Source: Chloroflexota bacterium
GTDB taxonomy: Bacteria; Chloroflexota; Anaerolineae; Aggregatilineales; Phototrophicaceae
NCBI GenBank assembly: GCA_026706395.1
Contig: JAPOYU010000030.1
Span: 1 to 55,131, forward strand
Direction of reading: 5' to 3'
Length of the DNA: 55,131 nt
A program made the position numbers and the translations under genes. The notes beneath the pieces are model-generated. The model did not search any database. It was not told the DNA's origin and saw nothing but the letters and a program-made list of their open reading frames with translations. This document shows positions 43,136 through 51,296 of the stretch, piece by piece. The stretch's first letter is position 1, and each line of letters starts with the position of its first letter.

Positions 43136-43918
43136 TTAAATCGCGCGAGCCGCCCCGCCATCGACGCGCAGGGTGGCGCCGGTGATATAACTCGCCGCCG
43201 GTGACAGCAAAAAGGCGCCCGCTCGACCGAAGTCGTCAATCGTCCCGTAGCGCCCCAGCGGGATGCCCGCCCGGCTGCGTTCCCGCACCTCCTCAACGGA
43301 CAAGCCCGTTTTCTGCGAGGTGACGGCGTCGAGCTGGGCGACGCGGTCGGTGTCGATCCGCCCCGGCACCAGGTTGTTCACGCGGATGCCGTCCCCTGCC
43401 AGTTCATCAGCCAAGGTCTTGACCAAACCCGCCACCCCGGCGCGCATGATCGTCGACAGACCGAGGCGCGCTATCGGCTCCCGGACCGAGCCGGAGGTCA
43501 CAGTCAAGATTGACCCGCCATCCGTCATATGCGGCAGGGTCATGCGGATCATGCGAAAGCTGCTGAAAAGAGTGAGTTCAAAGGCGGCTTCAAAATCATC
43601 GTCGCTGACTTCTTTGATGGTCTTCGCGGGCGGTCCGCCGGCGTTCACCAGCAAGCAGTCGATCGCGCCCCAGGCGGCGACCGTCTTGTCGACCCAGGCC
43701 TGAATATCGCTGAGTACGCGCACATCGCAGGCAGTGGCCAGCGTTTCAACGCCGTAGTCGTCAGCAAGCGTCACAGCGGCGGCGGCGACTTCGTCCGCGC
43801 TGCGGCTGCAGAGAGAAACCTTGGCGCCCTCGGCCGCCAGCGCTTTGGCAACGCCGTATCCCAAGCCCTTGCTGGACGCCGCGACCAAGGCGACCTTGTC
43901 TTTCAATCCCAGATCCAT
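43136..43918 (-). CDS. SDR-family oxidoreductase, atypical active site
   Basis: A 260-residue short-chain dehydrogenase-like protein. The cofactor site is AASSKGLGYG (from 14) and NAGGPP is where NNAG is usual. The catalytic serine region is TVTSGSVREPIARLGLSTIM then RAGVAGLVKTLADEL: the usual YxxxK has no tyrosine in place. This belongs to a known SDR branch with an SxxxRAG-type motif, often annotated as 3-oxoacyl-ACP-reductase-like. ATG 43918 is behind AGGAAGA. It probably shares a transcript with the GH3 gene downstream. Catalysis must use another residue or the protein is not a standard reductase. Confidence 0.85.
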   Translation of the reverse strand: MDLGLKDKVALVAASSKGLGYGVAKALAAEGAKVSLCSRSADEVAAAAVTLADDYGVETLATACDVRVLSDIQAWVDKTVAAWGAIDCLLVNAGGPPAKTIKEVSDDDFEAAFELTLFSSFRMIRMTLPHMTDGGSILTVTSGSVREPIARLGLSTIMRAGVAGLVKTLADELAGDGIRVNNLVPGRIDTDRVAQLDAVTSQKTGLSVEEVRERSRAGIPLGRYGTIDDFGRAGAFLLSPAASYITGATLRVDGGAARAI

Positions 43919-44058
43919 TGTTGTCTTCCTTTTATGCCTAATGGCTTTGGCGGAACAATGGACGGAATTATAGCGTGTGTGACGCGTTTGTTCAGCGGGG
44001 AATGCGGACGTCCGCGGCGCCGGGGACAAAGCGCCGGCGACACGTCTCGCGTCCGGGG

Positions 44059-44481
44059 TCAATCTTTCTTGCCCAAAACTGCGCGCAAGCCGGCCCCCAC
44101 AGCCGTGCCGATGCCGATGGCAATACCCCAGACGATGCTGGAGCCGCTGTCCAAAGCAATGGTCAAGATACCTTTCACGAATTCATTGACGCTATCCAAG
44201 ATGCCGCTTATCGCTGTGGTGAAGATAGCGACGATGATACCGGCTACAATGGCGAAGACGACCGCCATAACCAAGAGATTGCCTTCTCCATCGCTGCGCG
44301 CCCTATACCAGCGTGACCCGATAGCGCCCAGGGGAACGCCAGCGCCCAGGAAAAAGCCCATCACAATGCCAAAGAGCAGGTCGTTTCGTCCCAAGCCGAA
44401 CACGATGCCGATTAGAACGCCGATTCCGGTCAAGAGTCCTATTCTCTCGTACCATGCTTTGTCGTCCCTCTTGTTGCTCAT
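44059..44481 (-). CDS. Small membrane protein of unknown function
   Basis: A 140-residue protein with about four hydrophobic segments (IGLLTGIGVLIGIVFGLG; LLFGIVMGFFLGAGVPLGA; LLVMAVVFAIVAGIIVAIF; IVWGIAIGIGTAVGAGL). The N terminus MSNKRDDKAWYERI and the C terminus LGKKD are charged and probably cytoplasmic. Glycine-rich helices suggest tight packing. It starts at ATG 44481 with GGAGG upstream. No family was recognised. It stands between the SDR and the histidine kinase, without clear co-transcription. Confidence 0.7.
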   Translation of the reverse strand: MSNKRDDKAWYERIGLLTGIGVLIGIVFGLGRNDLLFGIVMGFFLGAGVPLGAIGSRWYRARSDGEGNLLVMAVVFAIVAGIIVAIFTTAISGILDSVNEFVKGILTIALDSGSSIVWGIAIGIGTAVGAGLRAVLGKKD

Positions 44482-44740
44482 TTCTGATCCTCCGCCTGCG
44501 AAACTTTATATTTATGACGACACATAAACCCCTTTATAATGCAATTATGTCGGTAATCCACGAAAATGTCGAATAATGCCGGATACCGGCTGTGATGAAG
44601 CCAGCTATGCAGAACTCGATATCTGCGTCGCCAGTCCCTGATATTCGCCGCTACCGAGACTTCGGCACAGCAGACAGAACGATTGGAACTTCGACCGAAC
44701 TGAAAAGAGCGATTCAGGCTGGAGGGTCGGTATTGTGTTT

Positions 44741-46006
44741 CTATCCCTGCGGCAAAGTGAAGCTGAAGGTCGTGCCGTCGGATTCGACGCTGGTCGCCCA
44801 GATGTTGCCGCCATGCGCTTCGATGAAGCCGCGGGCGATCGCCAGACCCAAGCCCGTTCCGCGCGCGCCATCGTCATCACGCATCCGCGAACCCTCGCCG
44901 CGGTAGAAGCTCTCGAAGAGGCGCGGCAAAACATCTTGCGGGATGAACGAGCCGCTGTTGTGGATATCGATGCGGATCTCGCCCTCATTTTGCCAGGCGC
45001 GCAAGGTGACGCTTAGGCCGGTATCCGCGTATTTGATGGCGTTGTCCACCAGGTTAGTCAATACACGCTGGATTTTGTCCGGCGCCATGAGGATCATGTC
45101 GACATCGTCCGAAACCTCGCCGATCAACTCGATGCCATGTTGCTTCGCTTTCGCTTCCATGCTGCCGAGCGTATCCGAGATCAGATCGCGAATCGACGCT
45201 TGCTGCAGGTCCAGCTTGAGATGCCCAACGTCCAATTGCGCCAGCTCGAAGAGGTCGTCGATCAGATGACTGAGATGCTCGATTTCGGCGCAACTGCTGT
45301 CGAGATAGCGCTGCACCGTCTCGTCATCATCAACGACGCCGTCAAGTATCGCCTCGATCATGACGCGCAGTGAGGTCAAGGGCGTACGCAAATCGTGCGA
45401 GACCCAGGCGGTCAGGTCGCGGCGCGTCTGTTCCAGTTGACGCTTCTGCTCCTCCACCTCTTGCAGGTTGCCCGCCATGTTGTTGAAGGTGTCGGCCAGT
45501 TGCGCGATCTCGTCATTGCCCGAGATTTTGAGGCGGACGGTGAAATCGCGCCGCGCGAGCGATTGGGTGGCGTCATGCAGTTTGCTCAGCCGGTCGGTCA
45601 TCGTCTTGGAGGCGAAGAAGCCGATGGTCAGCGCGGACAAGCCGGCGAAGACCAGCAAGACCGATGTCAGCGTGAGATAGTGGCTTTGGATGAATGTAAA
45701 ACGCGCGATCACCCAAACGTTGAGGAAGATCATCAACACCAGCAGCGCGATAACCATCCAGATCGCCCAGCGCAGACTGCGAAACCACTCCAGTATGCCC
45801 AGCCGGTAAAAAGCGAAGGACAGCAAAGAACTCATGAGACCGGTCACGGTCATAAAAGCGATTAACTGCTGCACCTCGCCGACGGGCAGATCGAACATCA
45901 CCAGTTCGCTGAATAACGTTCCGGCGATCGGGATCACCAAAACGACCAGAAATATCAGTACCGGGTTTCGTGATAGGCGCTGATTCCAACTCGCCATAAC
46001 GGTCAC
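44741..46006 (-). CDS. Sensor histidine kinase
   Basis: A 421-residue membrane kinase. Four hydrophobic segments lie at about 16-36, 46-68, 79-101 and 110-132, with no sizeable external sensor domain. A HAMP linker follows at about 134-187, then the dimerisation domain with phospho-acceptor His204 (WVSHDLRTPLTSLR). The ATP domain has the N box (TNLVDNAIKY, Asn322), the F box (LFESFYRGEG) and G2 (GTGLGLAIARG). It phosphorylates the regulator encoded just upstream. GTG 46006 overlaps the regulator stop; ATG 45997 is the alternative start. It may sense membrane state, since it lacks a periplasmic domain. Confidence 0.92.
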   Translation of the reverse strand: MTVMASWNQRLSRNPVLIFLVVLVIPIAGTLFSELVMFDLPVGEVQQLIAFMTVTGLMSSLLSFAFYRLGILEWFRSLRWAIWMVIALLVLMIFLNVWVIARFTFIQSHYLTLTSVLLVFAGLSALTIGFFASKTMTDRLSKLHDATQSLARRDFTVRLKISGNDEIAQLADTFNNMAGNLQEVEEQKRQLEQTRRDLTAWVSHDLRTPLTSLRVMIEAILDGVVDDDETVQRYLDSSCAEIEHLSHLIDDLFELAQLDVGHLKLDLQQASIRDLISDTLGSMEAKAKQHGIELIGEVSDDVDMILMAPDKIQRVLTNLVDNAIKYADTGLSVTLRAWQNEGEIRIDIHNSGSFIPQDVLPRLFESFYRGEGSRMRDDDGARGTGLGLAIARGFIEAHGGNIWATSVESDGTTFSFTLPQG

Positions 46007-46740
46007 TCGCTCTCATCTACGGCCGGAACTTCAAATTTGTAGCCGACGCCCCAGACCGTCTGCACATATATCGGCTTGCTCGGGTTCGCCTCCAGCTTCT
46101 CCCGCAGGCGGCGGACATGCACCGTCACCGTGCTCTCGTAGCCGTCGAATTCGTAGCCCCAAACATGTCGGAGCAGTTGCTCCCGTTTGAACACTTGACG
46201 CGGATGCCGCAGCAAGAACCACAGCAGGTCAAATTCCTTCGCCGTCAAAGAGACCGCTCTGCCGCTTACGCTGACCGAACGGCTTCGTGGATCCACGCGC
46301 AGGCCGGCATATTCCAGCGGACTTTCGCTTTCGATTTCCGCTGGCGAGCTGCGGCGTAGCACTGTTTTTACTCGGGCGACCAACTCGCGCGGGCTAAAGG
46401 GTTTGGTGACATAATCATCGGCGCCCAACTCCAAACCGGCGACGCGGTCGACCTCGTTGCCCCGCGCAGTTAGCAGGATGATCGGTACATCACCCTCGGC
46501 CTGCAGGGGATTGTGGTCGGATCCGCTGCGCAAGCGCCGCGTGATTGAAAAGCCGTCCACGCCCGGCAGCATGATGTCCAGCACGATCAGATCAGGCTGG
46601 TTTGCTTGCAAGAAGGACAGCGCTTGCGGCCCGGTCTCGGCTTCAGTGACGTGGAAGCCTTCCAGTTCAAGATAGCGGCGTACAACTTCCCGAATCGTCC
46701 GCTCGTCATCAACTACCAAAATGTTCCGTTTCCTGGACAT
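46003..46740 (-). CDS. OmpR-family response regulator
   Basis: A 245-residue regulator. The receiver domain (1 to about 125) has Asp11/Asp12, the phospho-acceptor Asp55 (LIVLDIMLPG), and the conserved lysine in YVTKPFSPREL. The winged-helix domain (about 145-238) includes SLTAKEFDLLWFLLRHP and VTVHVRRLREKL. It is co-transcribed with the histidine kinase, overlapping it by 4 bases. An inverted repeat CGGAT-TTGT-ATCCG at 46790-46803 in its upstream region could be an autoregulatory site. Target genes unknown. Confidence 0.94.
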   Translation of the reverse strand: MSRKRNILVVDDERTIREVVRRYLELEGFHVTEAETGPQALSFLQANQPDLIVLDIMLPGVDGFSITRRLRSGSDHNPLQAEGDVPIILLTARGNEVDRVAGLELGADDYVTKPFSPRELVARVKTVLRRSSPAEIESESPLEYAGLRVDPRSRSVSVSGRAVSLTAKEFDLLWFLLRHPRQVFKREQLLRHVWGYEFDGYESTVTVHVRRLREKLEANPSKPIYVQTVWGVGYKFEVPAVDESE

Positions 46741-46789
46741 ATCCGCCTGCCAACTCGCCCTTTATATTGCAATCCATTCTAGCCTAAAT

Positions 46790-46803
46790 CGGATTTGTAT
46801 CCG
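46790..46803. promoter_or_regulatory. Small inverted repeat in the divergent promoter region
   Basis: CGGAT TTGT ATCCG, perfect 5-base arms. It lies 50 bases ahead of the response-regulator ATG and about 100 bases ahead of the divergent M20 dipeptidase. A TAGAAT box near 46777-46782 on the minus strand could be the -10. Weak evidence by itself. Confidence 0.3.
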
Positions 46804-46902
46804 AAGTGTTAACCGGGCGGAATGACCTGTCGGAGGCGGAAAATCAACCGGTATTGCGTTATCATGGTTGACGCGCTGATTTGATAAGGCAGAGGGTGAC
46901 AA

Positions 46903-48282
46903 ATGGCTGACGCGATCCAAAACGCAATCGATTATCTGCAGGAGACGCAAGACAAGATGATGGAGGATTACAAGGCGCTTTTGCGTTTCCCCTCCATCAG
47001 CGCGGACCCGGCTCATGCGGCTGATGTCCGCGCCTGCGCCGACTGGATCGTGAGCCAGCTAGATGCGCTGGGCTTCGATAACTGCGAGGCCATCCCCACA
47101 GCCGGCCATCCGGTCGTCTATGGCGAGTGGCTGAACGCGGGCGCCGATAAACCCACAGTTCTGGTCTACGCGCATTACGATGTGCAGCCGGTCGATCCCC
47201 TCCCGCTCTGGCATACTGAACCCTTCGACGGTGTCATCCGCGATGGCAAACTCTTCGCCCGCGGCGCCAGTGATAACAAAGCCGGGGTTTGGGGCAATCT
47301 CAAGACTTTCGAAGCGCTGCTGCGCGCCAACGGCAGCCTGCCCGTCAACATCAAGATCATGTTCGAGGGCGAAGAAGAATCCGGCTCGCCCAGCATAGAA
47401 GCCTTCGTCGAGGCGAACAAGGATCGCTTGAGCGCCGATCTGCTTTTGAATTGCGATGGTGACCTTACGCCAGATGAGCCACAGCTGACATATGCCGGGC
47501 GCGGCATGGTCACCGCGCAGGTGCGCGTCACCGGACCAAGTGCCGATATCCATTCGGGCCTATACGGCGGGCTGGTGGAAAATCCGCTGCATGTCGCCGG
47601 GAGGATCATCGGCTCCTTCCATGACGGCGAGGGGCGTATTCAACTGCCCGGCTATTATGACCGAATCCGGGAAGTCAGCGCGGCGGAGAAAGATCGCATC
47701 GCCGCCGGTTTCCAGGAAGATGCGCTGCGGGAAGGCGCCGGCGTCGACAGGTTCTGGGGCGAATCGATCGCGCCCGCTTCCGAACGCGCGACCGTATTCC
47801 CGACGCTGGATATCGTCGGCATGTGGGGCGGTTACCAGGGCCCCGGCATCAAAACGATAATCCCGGCCGAAGCCGGCTTCAAAATCACCATGCGCCTTGC
47901 CCCCGACCAGGATCCCCGCGTCGTCTCCAAAACGCTCAAGGAGTATGTCGAAGGCTTCGCCACCGATACCGTTCAGGTAGACTGCGCGATTGGCGAAAAC
48001 GCCTGGTACTTCCAACTCGAGACCGACGGGCCCTGGCTGGAAGCGGTGCAATCGGCGATCGAAGCGACCGTGGGCCTGCGCGCCCAGCTCGTCCGCACGG
48101 GCGGGTCAATCCCCATCCTCGGCGTCTTCAATCGGGAGATCGGCTTGCCAATCACGGCATTCGGCTTCGGGCACGGCGAAGGCATCCACTCGCCGAATGA
48201 GTACCTGGACATCGACACCTTCTTCACCTCGCTCGCGGCGGCGGTGCGTCTCTATCACAATTTGGGGGAGGTGGCTGTCTAG
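46903..48282 (+). CDS. M20-family dipeptidase
   Basis: A 459-residue zinc dipeptidase of the PepV/CNDP-like M20 group. All metal and catalytic residues are visible: His91 and Asp93 (YAHYDVQP), Asp124 (GASDNKAG), the glutamate pair in FEGEEESGS (about 157-158), Asp185 (LNCDGD) and His429 (GIHSPNEY). The lid domain at about 205-330 contains GPSADIHSGLYGG. It hydrolyses dipeptides, perhaps those brought in by the Dpp-type importer. ATG 46903 is behind AGAGGGTG. It is transcribed divergently from the two-component genes. Confidence 0.94.
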   Translation: MADAIQNAIDYLQETQDKMMEDYKALLRFPSISADPAHAADVRACADWIVSQLDALGFDNCEAIPTAGHPVVYGEWLNAGADKPTVLVYAHYDVQPVDPLPLWHTEPFDGVIRDGKLFARGASDNKAGVWGNLKTFEALLRANGSLPVNIKIMFEGEEESGSPSIEAFVEANKDRLSADLLLNCDGDLTPDEPQLTYAGRGMVTAQVRVTGPSADIHSGLYGGLVENPLHVAGRIIGSFHDGEGRIQLPGYYDRIREVSAAEKDRIAAGFQEDALREGAGVDRFWGESIAPASERATVFPTLDIVGMWGGYQGPGIKTIIPAEAGFKITMRLAPDQDPRVVSKTLKEYVEGFATDTVQVDCAIGENAWYFQLETDGPWLEAVQSAIEATVGLRAQLVRTGGSIPILGVFNREIGLPITAFGFGHGEGIHSPNEYLDIDTFFTSLAAAVRLYHNLGEVAV

Positions 48283-48312
48283 CGCGGCAGCAAAAAGTTC
48301 ATAGAAGCCGAT

Positions 48313-48338
48313 GTGGGGACGACGCTTGTGTCGCCCAC
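48313..48338. repeat. GGGCGAC-type hairpin repeat, degenerate copy
   Basis: GTGGGGACGAC, loop GCTT, GTGTCGCCCAC (48313-48338), imperfectly paired. It lies just after the dipeptidase stop and touches the 3' end of the small membrane protein gene on the other strand. Related to the perfect copies at 25092 and 26342. Confidence 0.45.
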
Positions 48339-48559
48339 TATAAGAGGATACCAAGCGCCACAAACACCACGCCCAGCAACACAAATATCAGCGCCGAGCG
48401 CCGCGTCTTGGCGTCCCAAGCCTCAGTGCGTTCGGGATTGTCTTTGCGCCAGCGCGGCTCCATCGAATACAGCCGCCAGACCAAATCCCGCCGGAACGCG
48501 CACAGTCCGCCCAGCACCCAGAACGCGATCCCGCCCAGGATCAGTATCCAGTCACCCAT
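48338..48559 (-). CDS. Small two-helix membrane protein
   Basis: A 73-residue protein with an N-terminal helix (WILILGGIAFWVLGGLCAF), a charged loop (RWRKDNPERTEAWDAKTRR), and a C-terminal helix (SALIFVLLGVVFVALGILL). Such DUF-type hairpin proteins are widespread and uncharacterised; the loop contains RLYSME and EPRWR, like small proteins of the DUF6199 type, which is only an impression. ATG 48559. It is convergent with the dipeptidase gene and sits between two repeat elements. Confidence 0.65.
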   Translation of the reverse strand: MGDWILILGGIAFWVLGGLCAFRRDLVWRLYSMEPRWRKDNPERTEAWDAKTRRSALIFVLLGVVFVALGILL

Positions 48560-48564
48560 TCACG

Positions 48565-48608
48565 CTTTACTCTGTGCACTCTGTAAACTCGGTGTACTCG
48601 GTGGTTAT
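48565..48608 (-). repeat. Dispersed CACAGAG-type repeat, copy 5
   Basis: On the minus strand: AACCACCGAGTACACCGAG, then TTTACAGAGTGCACAGAG. It lies between the alcohol dehydrogenase stop and the small membrane protein start. Confidence 0.6.
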
Positions 48609-48611
48609 CCC

Positions 48612-49763
48612 CTAATTCGGCTGCAGGATGATCTTGGCGTCCTCGCGGCTCTCCAAACGTTTGAAGGCGCTGATGGCGTCATCCAGCGGCAAGCGCGCGC
48701 TGACCATTTTCCGCATATCGATTCTGCCCGCCGCCATCATGCGGATCACATGCTGGAAAGGTCCGCCGGCGTGTCCCAGCGAGCCGGCAAGCTGCACACC
48801 CATGCGCTTGTAGGCGACGATGGGCAGGGTGGGGTCCGCCTCGCCCATGCCGATGTCGATGATTGAAGCGTTCACCGCCAGACAGCGGTCCAGCCGCTCG
48901 ATCGTTTGGTCGGCGAAACCGGCGCATTCCACTACGTAGTCGACGCCGCGTCCCAGCGTATGCTCCATGATCGCCGCGTCCAGATCGATGCCGATAGGAT
49001 CCAGCGCGCCAGACGCGCCCATATTCATGGCGATCTCGCGCCGGCTGGCCGAGGGGTCGAAGACGAGCACGCCTCCCGCGCCCGCCGCGATGACCAGCGC
49101 TTCCGCCGCCAAGCCGATGGGACCGGCGCCGAAGATGGCGACGTTGTTGCCCGGCTGCCAGTTGTGCAGGCGGTTGAACAGACCCTGATAAGATACGCCT
49201 GTCGGCTCGACCATCGCGCCCATGACCAAGGCTTCTTCTTCGCCGTACTGCTCAGCGATCTCGTCCAGCTTCCAGCAATATTTCGACCGTACCGGCAGGT
49301 ATTGCGCCATCGCGCCGGGGATGGTGAAGCCCAGCTCTTCGATGTCCAGGCAGTGATTGACAAAGCCGCGGCGACAAGCGTTGCATTCGCCGCACCACTG
49401 GATCTCCTCCACCGCCACCAAATCGCCGACATTTAAGCCCTTGACCTCGGGGCCGACTTCAACGATGCGGCCGGCGAACTCATGACCGATGATGTTCGGC
49501 GTGTGCACCAGGCCCGGATAGACCATGTAGCCGTCAGCGCCCGCTTCGTACATGTGCATGTCCGAGCCGCAGATGCCCACCGCCGCGACTTCCAGCAGCG
49601 CTTGATCCGGCTTCAAGCTCGGATCCGGCGCATCGCCCAGCTCGATTCTTGGTCCCTTCCAGGTCATATTGGCGTTGCGCGGCCGGCGCAATTCTCGCTC
49701 GCTCGCCGTCATGTGATAGCCCGGTTTCGGCGCCCATTCCGCCGACAATGTCAGTGCTCTCAT
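48612..49763 (-). CDS. Zinc-dependent medium-chain alcohol dehydrogenase
   Basis: A 383-residue MDR-family dehydrogenase (threonine/sorbitol dehydrogenase-like). Catalytic zinc ligands are Cys65 (ICGSDMH) and His94/Glu95 (GHEFAG). The structural zinc cysteines are 124, 127, 130 and 138 (WCGECNACRRGFVNHC). The NAD site is IFGAGPIGLAAEA. It oxidises a polyol or secondary alcohol. It has an unusual N-terminal extension of about 30 residues before the normal start of the fold. The RmlD-like gene ends 34 bases upstream and precedes it in the same direction, so the two probably form an operon. Confidence 0.92.
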   Translation of the reverse strand: MRALTLSAEWAPKPGYHMTASERELRRPRNANMTWKGPRIELGDAPDPSLKPDQALLEVAAVGICGSDMHMYEAGADGYMVYPGLVHTPNIIGHEFAGRIVEVGPEVKGLNVGDLVAVEEIQWCGECNACRRGFVNHCLDIEELGFTIPGAMAQYLPVRSKYCWKLDEIAEQYGEEEALVMGAMVEPTGVSYQGLFNRLHNWQPGNNVAIFGAGPIGLAAEALVIAAGAGGVLVFDPSASRREIAMNMGASGALDPIGIDLDAAIMEHTLGRGVDYVVECAGFADQTIERLDRCLAVNASIIDIGMGEADPTLPIVAYKRMGVQLAGSLGHAGGPFQHVIRMMAAGRIDMRKMVSARLPLDDAISAFKRLESREDAKIILQPN

Positions 49764-49797
49764 CTGCCAGTCTCTCCCTTTAGCGTTTAGTCGCTGG

Positions 49798-50766
49798 TCA
49801 TACGCTCACGCCATGAAAGGCGTCCCACTGCGCCTTGTAATCGCGCATGCCGTCCAGGACCTTGTACGTGCCGCGCCCCAAGGCTTTACATGTTTTCTCG
49901 TTGTTGCTGACGATGCGGAAGGGGATGCGAATGTGACGGTAATGGTCCAGCACATGCGGGTCGGTCGGCACGGGCACGATCAACGTGCGATCGACATTAA
50001 AAGTGTCGGCGAAGTGGTAGGCGAATTGCAGGCGACTGACCGCCTCGCCGCCCCAGCAATGGAAGATGCCGTTTTCATCATGCTCGGCCAGGCGCAGCAG
50101 CATCTCCGCCCCATCGGAAGCCAGCGTCGGATGCGCCACTTCATTGACCTTGGGACCGGTCCAGATCTCGGCGATCAAGCCGCGCGAAAGCTGGTCGACC
50201 ACATAATTGCCCAGGTCGAAGCCGAGATCGTTCTTCTTGCGCAGCAGCGACGGACTGCTGTAGTTGATGCCATAGACGCCGGCCAGGCGACCGATGCCAT
50301 AGCTCAAGCCGGCCACGCCCATGATGTCGCGCTCGCAGACCGCCTTCATGAAGCCATACAGCAGCACCGGCAGCGGCGGCGAGTCTTCATCAACTAACGG
50401 CTCCTGCCCGTCAAATACCCAGTCCGAGGAGACGAAGACATAACGCGCCCCGACATCAGCGCAGCTTTGGGCGAAAGCCAGGTTGCCATCCACCGTCGCC
50501 CGCCAGGCTGCCGCCCGGTTTTCATTCATCCAGACATGGTCAAGCACGGCAGCGCAATGGATCACCGCATCCGGTCGGTAGCGCTGTATCGACGCGCGCA
50601 CCGCTGCCGTATCCGCTATATCCAGCGGATCCAGCACGTAGTCGACATCCCACTCCGGCTCGGGACCATACTGCGCCGCGATGATTTCGATGTCGCCGCA
50701 CCCCCGCGCCAGCCGGATGATGTTGCTGCCGACCAGCCCGGTGCCGCCAGTGATATACAATCGCAT
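49798..50766 (-). CDS. RmlD-like NAD-dependent sugar-nucleotide reductase/epimerase
   Basis: A 322-residue extended SDR. It begins MRLYITGGTGLVGSNIIRLA, with the Rossmann glycine motif at 7-13. FVSSDWVFDG holds the catalytic serine region, as in dTDP-4-dehydrorhamnose reductase, and LYGFMK is the YxxxK motif. The substrate need not be rhamnose. ATG 50766 is behind GGGTGG; a longer in-frame start at 50850 has no ribosome site. It is upstream of and co-directional with the alcohol dehydrogenase. Confidence 0.85.
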   Translation of the reverse strand: MRLYITGGTGLVGSNIIRLARGCGDIEIIAAQYGPEPEWDVDYVLDPLDIADTAAVRASIQRYRPDAVIHCAAVLDHVWMNENRAAAWRATVDGNLAFAQSCADVGARYVFVSSDWVFDGQEPLVDEDSPPLPVLLYGFMKAVCERDIMGVAGLSYGIGRLAGVYGINYSSPSLLRKKNDLGFDLGNYVVDQLSRGLIAEIWTGPKVNEVAHPTLASDGAEMLLRLAEHDENGIFHCWGGEAVSRLQFAYHFADTFNVDRTLIVPVPTDPHVLDHYRHIRIPFRIVSNNEKTCKALGRGTYKVLDGMRDYKAQWDAFHGVSV

Positions 50767-50880
50767 TTGACCACCCTGAACATGCGATGCGCAAAGCATA
50801 AAGCAGGGACTGTCACCTGTCAAACGGGCATGATACAGGCAAGCCCTCAACCCAGCCTGTTCCTCTCCCTCGTGAGGTTG

Positions 50881-51200
50881 CCCCGTTTTAGTGGAGGGTC
50901 ACTCTGTTTAACCGGCAGCGAATTCAAACCGCGCTGGGCTGAGGAACCCCAGTCCCGAATGCCTTCGTTGCCGGTTGCACCAGATTTCTATGAACTCGAA
51001 TACAGCTTGCTTGGCTCCTCGCAGGTTAGCAAAGCCTACGGCCGAACATTCGGTTCTCAGAGTCGCGAAGAAACCCTCTCGCATTGTCATAGCAACTGCC
51101 GGCGGCGCTCATACTGACTTGGATCCGATTGTTCTCGGGGAGACGGCAGAATCTGTGCGAACGCGTATTCCCTTGTCGCTGCTCAAAGTAATGCGACTCT
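50881..51200 (-). mobile_element. Remnant of an IS3-family insertion sequence (3' end of orfB)
   Basis: The last 60 codons of an IS3-type transposase (stop at 50908) are readable: FFATLRTECSAVGFANLRGA, then FEFIEIWCNRQRRHSGLGF and LSPARFEF. Upstream, SMSAAGSCYDNA (about 51078-51113) is in another frame, and further upstream the HSD-type part is scrambled, so there are at least two frameshifts or small deletions. A terminal-repeat-like sequence, GTGACCCTCCACTAAAACGG on the minus strand, lies just past the stop (50881-50906). orfA and the other end are missing. It is inactive. Confidence 0.85.
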
Positions 51201-51296
51201 GTGGTGGCGGGAAGCCCGATTAGAGGTAGGAGTTCGTCTATGGCCTGATCGGGCGGTCCGTTTGCAATGCAATTTTCCCAGCCGGCGTCAGAAAAT

